From Oryzias latipes (lineage: Eukaryota; Chordata; Actinopteri; Beloniformes; Adrianichthyidae): a DNA stretch of 64,000 nucleotides. Below, piece after piece: positions 58,669 through 64,000 of this stretch (the first letter of the stretch is position 1; each line of letters begins with the position of its first letter). Under the pieces are notes generated by a model. That model saw only the letters and a program-made list of their open reading frames with translations. It did not search any database and had not been told where the DNA came from. The position numbers and the translations under genes are program-made. The DNA is taken from assembly GCF_002234675.1 (NCBI RefSeq), contig NC_019859.2:4805240-4869239 (forward strand), written 5' to 3'.

Positions 58669-61600
58669 GCGTCTGCCTCACCCTGACAGTGTGCGCCTGG
58701 CCCAGCCGCACAGGGTTGGCCATCTTGACCTGGATCTGTGCGCAGTGGAAGGAGCCGAACACGCCCACCACCTCCAGCAAACCATCGTCCAGCCTGCAGG
58801 GTCACATGGCACTGCTGCTGACTCCCCGTTACCACGGTAACCAAACATCTCACAAGGGGGAAATCAATGCACAGGGGCTGTTTTTCCTCCACCCCCCCCC
58901 CCCACCCCCCATTTAATATTATTTTTAAATATATTTAAACGGTAAGTATTTACAGGTTTCTATCGATGATTAGCAAAACTAAATGTCAAAACTCCCCCAG
59001 TTTTTGCTTTAGTATAAATGTGCAGATCTTACCGAGTGGGGGGGCAGGGTTCATCTCCCATCCCCTCCCAGAGTCTGCAGCCTCCCCCCCAGTAGCCGAT
59101 GTTACAGACGATGATGCCCTCCAGACTGGGCAGCTCCACCCGTTCTCCATCCAGCTCCAGCTGATGCAGAAAAAACACTGTTGTTGTCGTTTTATGAGGC
59201 GGCACAAAAAGCGAGAAGCCGAGGCGCCGTCCGTACAACCGCTCCAACATTGAACACAGCGTGCAGGTTTCTATACGTACACATCGCCGTCTGCATGGTC
59301 AGGCCTCCACTTCCTGTGAAAAGTCTGAGTTCAGTAGCTACTCTAGCTCCTCAGACCGTTTTCAGGCTCTACGTTTAAAACGTGCCGCCGTCGAACACGT
59401 CAGCCGGTCCAGATTGACCAATCAGGGGCTCAGAATGGGGAGTAATGTTTCGGTGGCTAACTGTCAAGTTTAAAATCTCAAATTTGAAAAGAGCAAACTA
59501 TCTGGTGTCACGTTTTTCAAAATAAAGGTCAACTGACATGAGGGTTATCCGCCATCGCAAAAGACTCTAGCAATGAAGCCAACTGTTCTGCTCTGTCATA
59601 ATATAATCAGAATTAAAAGACCGTCGGGAACGCTTTGAAAATAGATCAAAAGATGATCGGGGAGGGACTTTAAATACGAAAGAAAAGTTCCTGTCAGTCT
59701 GAGAAAAGTGTAGAAAGCATTAATGAAAGACCGCTTTGCAGATTTCGTTTAAAGCGGGTTATTTTTAGAAGGCAACTCCCCTTTTCTTTTTTCTAATTCA
59801 TCTGTGGGCTTTTCTCCTTTTTTCTCTGGCCTTTCATTATAGAAGAGTACACGTTTAAATCCATCAATCATTTAGGATGGTAGAGATCAAAGGTGATACA
59901 TACATCCATACAATCCGTCAAGAATTTCAATAAACTTTAAACGTCAAACTAAAACAGAAGTGTACCTCAATCCTCTTATCCAGGTCTTTACATTCCTGCA
60001 CCAAACAATCTCTGGTGCCGTAGAGGAAGTACACGGCCTGAGGGGAGGGGAAAAACCAACAGCCACGGGTTTGCATTCAAATGGACAGACGCGGGCGGTG
60101 GGGGGGGGTTTGGGAATTCAAACGAAGCTCTCCCGACCTTATTTATGATGCGGCTGGAGAAGAAGGAGGGCGTTTTCTCGCGGTGCGCGTGGAAGTTCAG
60201 CGCCATCAGGGCGTCGGGGCCCACGGAGAAGTAGTTGTTCATGGACAGGACCTGAGGCAGATGCACAGACAGGTCAGCACAAAGGCACAAGACACCGAAA
60301 CCGGCACCAACACAGGAAGCAGACCTTTGGTTTACGAAAGTAGACTCCCTTTGAAGCCACCTGAACTTTCCACCTAGAAAGGAAAAAAAAACTCTGATTC
60401 ACAGCTTAAGAAAAGGAAATTGGAGTTTTTAAATAAAGAGGTTTGGGTTTTTTTCAGACCCCACCTGTCCATCTGCACCACTTCAGCATCCAGGATGTTG
60501 CGGAGAACCTGCTCCACGGGAATCTCCCCGGCGTACCCGGCCCCCCACCCCAACGTGTTGGAGAGGTCGTTCCCGGTTCCCAAAGGCAGGATGGTCACTC
60601 TGGGGATAAACTGGTCTTGAGCCTGACGACAAACCCAACGGTAAATCCATGGAAACCTGAGGTCAGAGAAGAAGAGCCCTCACCTCCCCTCCCCTCCTCA
60701 CCTTCAGCTTCATGGCATCGATGGCATCCAGAACCCACCCAACGGTGCCGTCCCCCCCGCACACCAGCACCTGCACCCTGCCGGGGGGCAGGAGGTTGCA
60801 CAGCTGCAGGGCTTTGGTTGGCGGCAGCACGGAGAGGTCAAACACCTGCCAAAGAGAAGGAACCTGAGCCCAGCGAAGGAAACGGGAAGAGCTGGCCTCA
60901 GGCGGAGGAGCTGACCTGAACGGGGTTGAGGACGGTGCGAAACTCTCCCAGCAGGGCCTCCCCCATGTTGTTACCGCTGCGCGTGTTGGCCAAGACCAGG
61001 ATGGGATTCCAGCCACCGCCGCAGGTGGCGCCCAGCTGCACAAACGGTGTTTTAGCCACAGTTTGAGGCACCGCAGGGGGCCTGCATGCGCCGCTCTGGA
61101 CTCACCTTGCTGAACTCGTCTGGGTGGCGGCGGCGGAGCTTGCTGACCTGGTAGAGGTAGTGGGGGGGGATGATGAGGCTGCGGAATTCGCCCAAGTCGC
61201 AAACGTCCGCAGTGGAAAGGCTGTCCATGCAGTCATCGTGAACGGTCGTCTGACACCAGACGCACCTGAAGGGGAAGAGGTTAGACGACCCACACCAAAC
61301 GGCAACTGTCAAGCACAGTGGTGGCAGAGTGGTGGTATGGGGTTCTGCAGCTACAGCCCTTCCTTACTGGGGTGGCCCTTAAAAACAAACACATCCCATC
61401 TGACCACCACATGTGAACGACTGTAAATGTGTATTAAAGGCTAAATTGGGCCTCATATAAACCAAAAAAGAAAAAGCAATACCGTGCCTTTTTGTTTTAA
61501 ATCACCTGTATTAAGCCCCTCCTCACCTGCATGAATCCCCTCCTCACCTGCGTGAATCCCCTCCTCACCTGTCTGAATCCTTTCCTCACCTGTCTGAATC

Positions 61601-62608
61601 CCCTCCTCACCTGTCTGAATCCCCTCCTCACCTGTCTGAATCCCCTCCTCACCTGCGTGAATCCCCTCCTCACCTGTCTAAATCCCCTCCTCAGCTGCGT
61701 GAATCCCCTCCTCACCTGCGTGAATCCCCTCCTCACCTGCAGGAATCCTCCCCTCACCTGCCCAAATCCCTTCCTCACCTGTCTGAATCCCCTCCTCACC
61801 TGTGTGAATCCCCTCCTCACCTGTCTGAATCCCCTCCTCACCTGCCCGAATCCCCTCCTCACCTGTCTGAATCCCCTCCTCACCTGTCTGAATCCCATCC
61901 TCACCTGTCTTAATCCCCTCCTCACCTGTCTAAATCCCCTCCTCACCTGTCTGAATCCCCTCCTCACCTGTCTGAATCCTCCCCTCACCTGCCCAAATCC
62001 CTTCCTCACCTGTCTGAATCCCCTCCTCACCTGCGTGAATCCCCTCCTCACCTGTCTGAATCCCCTCCTCACCTGTCTAAATCCCCTCCTCACCTGTCTG
62101 AATCCCCTCCTCACCTGTCTGAATCCCCTCCTCACCTGTTTGAATCCCCTCCTCACCTGTGGTCGCAGAGCTTGGGCTGCGTCCCGCACTGCTGCTTGCA
62201 CACTGCGCAGTAGCTGGCCAGCGGCACGTTCCCCCGGACCCAGCGGTGCTCCGCGGACCCTCCGGGGCCACACGGGGCCATGATCTCTTTGCACGGCATG
62301 CTGCGGTCCGCCCCGCGCAGGCACTGCTCGTCCACGCACACGCCGCAGCACTCGCAGAAGGCGCCGTGCAGGATGTGCTGGGCGCAGACGCAGCAGTAGG
62401 TGGGCTTGTTGAACAGGTCCGTGTAGTGCCAGCCGTGCTTGCTCTTCCGAAAGAACTCCTCCATGGAGCTTTTCCGCTTGGAGCGCCGCGCGCTGCACCA
62501 CAGAACGAAGGCGACCGGAACCACGACGGCCAGGGAGGTCCAGAGCAGCAGCGGCCATTCCCGCCGGGAGCCGCAGTCGCCCTGCGCCTCTGCCCCGTCT
62601 GAGCTCAT
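56683..62608 (-). CDS. dgke: Diacylglycerol kinase epsilon, complete, 11 coding exons
   Basis: Minus-strand exons in coding order: 62608-62157, 61265-61106, 61035-60916, 60845-60702, 60622-60465, 60373-60325, 60251-60138, 60037-59966, 59160-59033, 58793-58682, 56904-56683; phases agree, 1731 nt, 576 aa (human 567). An N-terminal hydrophobic segment (about 18-38) is the membrane anchor of this isoform. Two C1 zinc fingers follow (about 58-110 and 124-175, the second split by intron 1 at an Arg codon). The catalytic domain has CGGDGTVGW (G274-T278 as the GGDGT nucleotide motif) and [16 protein letters not shown]; the accessory domain has [23 protein letters not shown] and [18 protein letters not shown]. 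The C-terminus ends in an acidic and proline-rich tail. It phosphorylates diacylglycerol, preferring arachidonoyl species, to phosphatidic acid. It is adjacent to trim25, as in mammals. Confidence 0.95.
57096..58440. mobile_element. Outer hAT-like element (GTCTGCAACC ends)
   Basis: Begins CAGCGGTCTGCAACCTGGG with GCGGAGCCACATGTGGC following, and ends GAAGGTTGCAGACCCCT, inverted. It is interrupted by the element at 57345-57934. No transposase frame. Confidence 0.6.
57345..57934. mobile_element. Inner hAT-like MITE (CAGTGTTTTTCAACC ends)
   Basis: CAGTGTTTTTCAACC at the left is exactly inverted as GGTTGAAAAACACTG at the right. Flanks CGTTAGAC and GGTTAGAG share six central bases, compatible with an 8-bp hAT duplication. 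Confidence 0.85.
58630..58672 (-). repeat. CA/GT microsatellite next to the dgke exon 10 donor
   Basis: About 17 GT units on the plus strand; read as CA on the dgke strand it starts about 10 bases inside the intron after exon 10. Confidence 0.95.
59161..59965 (-). other. dgke intron 8
   Basis: Contains a 3' TTAA-family fragment and an unclassified possible repeat at 59250-59480 (GACCAATCAGGGGCT). Confidence 0.55.
59596..59676 (+). mobile_element. TTAA-family 3' fragment (copy 14)
   Basis: AAAAGACCGTCGGGAACGCTTTGAAAATAG-type sequence ending GATCGGGGAGGGACTTTAA. Confidence 0.7.
61503..62160 (-). repeat. 21-bp minisatellite made of 5' splice-site units, dgke intron 1
   Basis: About 31 tandem units of 21 bp (plus strand CCCCTCCTCACCTGTCTGAAT; dgke strand ATTCAGACAGGTGAGGAGG then GG). 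The array begins exactly at the exon 1 donor and fills about three quarters of the 891-base intron. The octamer CAGGTGAG, identical to the real donor context, occurs 30 times including the real site. One unit has CAGCTGAG instead and the last one has CAGGTGAT. Confidence 0.97.
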
Positions 62609-62960
62609 CCCTCTGGCGGGCTTCAGGCGGCGGACACGAGGGAAACCGAGGAAGAGGGCGGTGTGGACGGAACGCGCTGGCGGGAAGGAACGCCGCGTTT
62701 CTCCGGGACGGACATGTTCACGAACACAAACGGGATTCTGACATCACTTGAAAACGGACATATAACGCGAGAAATAAACGGCGCTCCTAAATGCGTACAG
62801 CTAGCTTGGTACCAGCAAAGAGTCTATACACGTCAAGATGATTCACGCTCAAGAGGGAGCATGCGCACTGCGTCCAAACGGAAGAAGCCCGATTCCGGTT
62901 TCCCCCTTCAAAGTAAAAGACCAAAACCAACATAAAAAATAAAAACCAGCAATAACTTAC
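62609..62960 (-). promoter_or_regulatory. dgke: dgke promoter region
   Basis: CpG-rich sequence directly upstream of the dgke ATG, falling off to AT-rich DNA beyond about 62960. No TATA box is convincing. Confidence 0.45.
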
Positions 62961-63049
62961 TGTTAAAGGAAACTATGTCCTTGTTAGATTTACGCCTCCA
63001 CTTTTTTCCTGGAAATAAACCAGGAAATACCAAATGCTTTAATTCTTCT

Positions 63050-63160
63050 AAAGGCAAGGCAAGGCAAGTTTATTTGTATAGCACAATTCATACACAAAGT
63101 AATTCAAGGTGCTTCACAAAACAGAAAAATGCATTAAAATCACAATACATCATAGAAAGA
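63050..63160 (-). mobile_element. Common fish SINE/LINE tail (GCAAGTTTATTTGTATAGC type)
   Basis: AAGGCAAGTTTATTTGTATAGCAC and TTCATACACAAAGTAATTCAAGG-type sequence form a very widespread actinopterygian repeat end. Confidence 0.7.
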
Positions 63161-63304
63161 CCACTGTAGGCAGGTGGCAGAAGGGAGCAAAGTCCCTTTG
63201 ACTCTAATTTAAGAATAGAATTAAAACCAAAAATACTAGCACAGCCTGGTAATATGACTGTTTTTTCCCACCCAACTATAAACGGTGAAAATATTTTTCT
63301 TAAC

Positions 63305-63650
63305 TACCTACCATGTGTTTTTAACATATTCCTCTGATATAAATAAATACATTTTCAGATTACATCTGCATTTCTTAGTACCATTTCTGTTGGCACCACT
63401 ACTGTTTCGGGGTGTGAGACACTAAGCTAGTGAGAGAGCGTGGACACAGAGAGCTCTCAGCAACGGGGAGGGGAAGAGAGGGTGGGGTTGCTCTGCGTCA
63501 ACAGTCCCCACCCACAATTCAGAGGTGAATCTCTTCAGAACGACTGCAGACACTTTCCTAGAAAACACCTGTTTTTTTGCTTGGTTTTTTTTTGGCTAAA
63601 AACGACACAATAACCAAAAGAACATGGGGAGAGAGACTCTAATTTATGCA
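63305..63650 (+). mobile_element. TTAA-family transposon, copy 15
   Basis: Keeps GTTTTTAACATATTCCTCTG, GTGAGAGAGCGTGGACACAGAG, CTCAGCAACGGGGAGG and the GGCTAAAAACGACACAATAA block; internal deletion and lost 3' end. Confidence 0.65.
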
Positions 63651-64000
63651 CGATTTAGTTATTTAGTTTTTCAAATAAAAAACTATTCTATTTGGTGAAA
63701 AATAAATGATGTTGTGCAGATATACATTGTATTTCCCCATTTCAATTTTATTTTTATTTTACACATCTCCTTGAGCACGTGTGTACTCAAATATCAGCCA
63801 GATCGTGTGATAAGGAGCATGTGAATGTGAGAAACTGAGGTGATGGGAAAGAGGCCAGGGATCCAAAAGGTCGGAACGGAAACGGCAGCGATAAACACAT
63901 TTTTCCAGATTAGGAAGAAGAATTTTTTTAAAATCCCATCATACTTCTTTTTTCTTCTTCAAAATTTTAACTCAAAACCCAATCAATTTATAAATGAATT

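Larger units (their letters stand above)
56905..58681 (-). other. dgke intron 10
   Basis: Contains a nested pair of hAT-like elements (57096-58440 and 57345-57934) and a CA/GT microsatellite beside the exon 10 donor. Confidence 0.7.
62961..64000. other. Intergenic DNA with interspersed repeats
   Basis: Contains a widespread fish repeat at 63050-63160 and TTAA-family copy 15; no gene seen. Confidence 0.6.

Noticed and set aside
61497-62558. Long open frame (353 codons) with FRQVRRG repeats on the minus strand, and its plus-strand mirror
   Set aside because: It is a wrong-frame reading of dgke exon 1 plus the 21-bp array. A unit length divisible by three keeps any stop-free frame open, so this is not evidence of a protein.

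Overview
The window is vertebrate nuclear DNA. It has intron-bearing genes with GT/AG splice sites, AATAAA poly(A) signals, tRNA-derived SINEs, hAT-like and TTAA-type DNA transposon remnants and a 5'-truncated LINE. The repeat types and the genes (two TRIM25-like genes beside DGKE) point to a ray-finned, probably percomorph, fish. I cannot fix the species. A run of exactly 1000 Ns (2269-3268) marks a scaffold gap of arbitrary length.

Layout. (1) 1334-1655, minus strand: two exons of endonuclease V (endov), left of the gap. (2) 10584-13255, minus strand: the first coding exon and a likely 5'UTR exon of sec14l1; the rest of that gene is not in view. (3) 18682-30663, plus strand: a complete 19-exon RasGAP gene, rasal3 (1167 aa: PH, C2, RasGAP, coiled coil). 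(4) 33105-40792, plus strand: complete trim25 (643 aa: RING, B-boxes, coiled coil, B30.2/SPRY). (5) 43852-51670, plus strand: a tandem trim25 paralogue (543 aa) that has lost the SPRY domain and carries a 171-residue acidic, proline/aromatic and then lysine-rich tail. (6) 56683-62608, minus strand: complete dgke (576 aa). Between and inside the genes lie many transposon copies. The commonest is a TTAA-flanked family of roughly 550 bp with at least 15 recognisable copies, containing a conserved exon-like reading frame.

Biology. The trim25-dgke neighbourhood matches the mammalian TRIM25-DGKE linkage. TRIM25 is an antiviral RING E3 ligase that acts in RIG-I signalling and recognises targets and RNA through its SPRY and linker. 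RASAL3 is a RasGAP of haematopoietic cells and DGKE phosphorylates diacylglycerol. No operon-like cooperation is implied.

Main points for a second look: the SPRY-less TRIM25 paralogue; a sharp gene-conversion-like tract covering only its RING/B-box1 region; and a 21-bp minisatellite in dgke intron 1 in which every unit repeats the 5' splice site of exon 1, giving about 29 perfect decoy donors directly after the real one.
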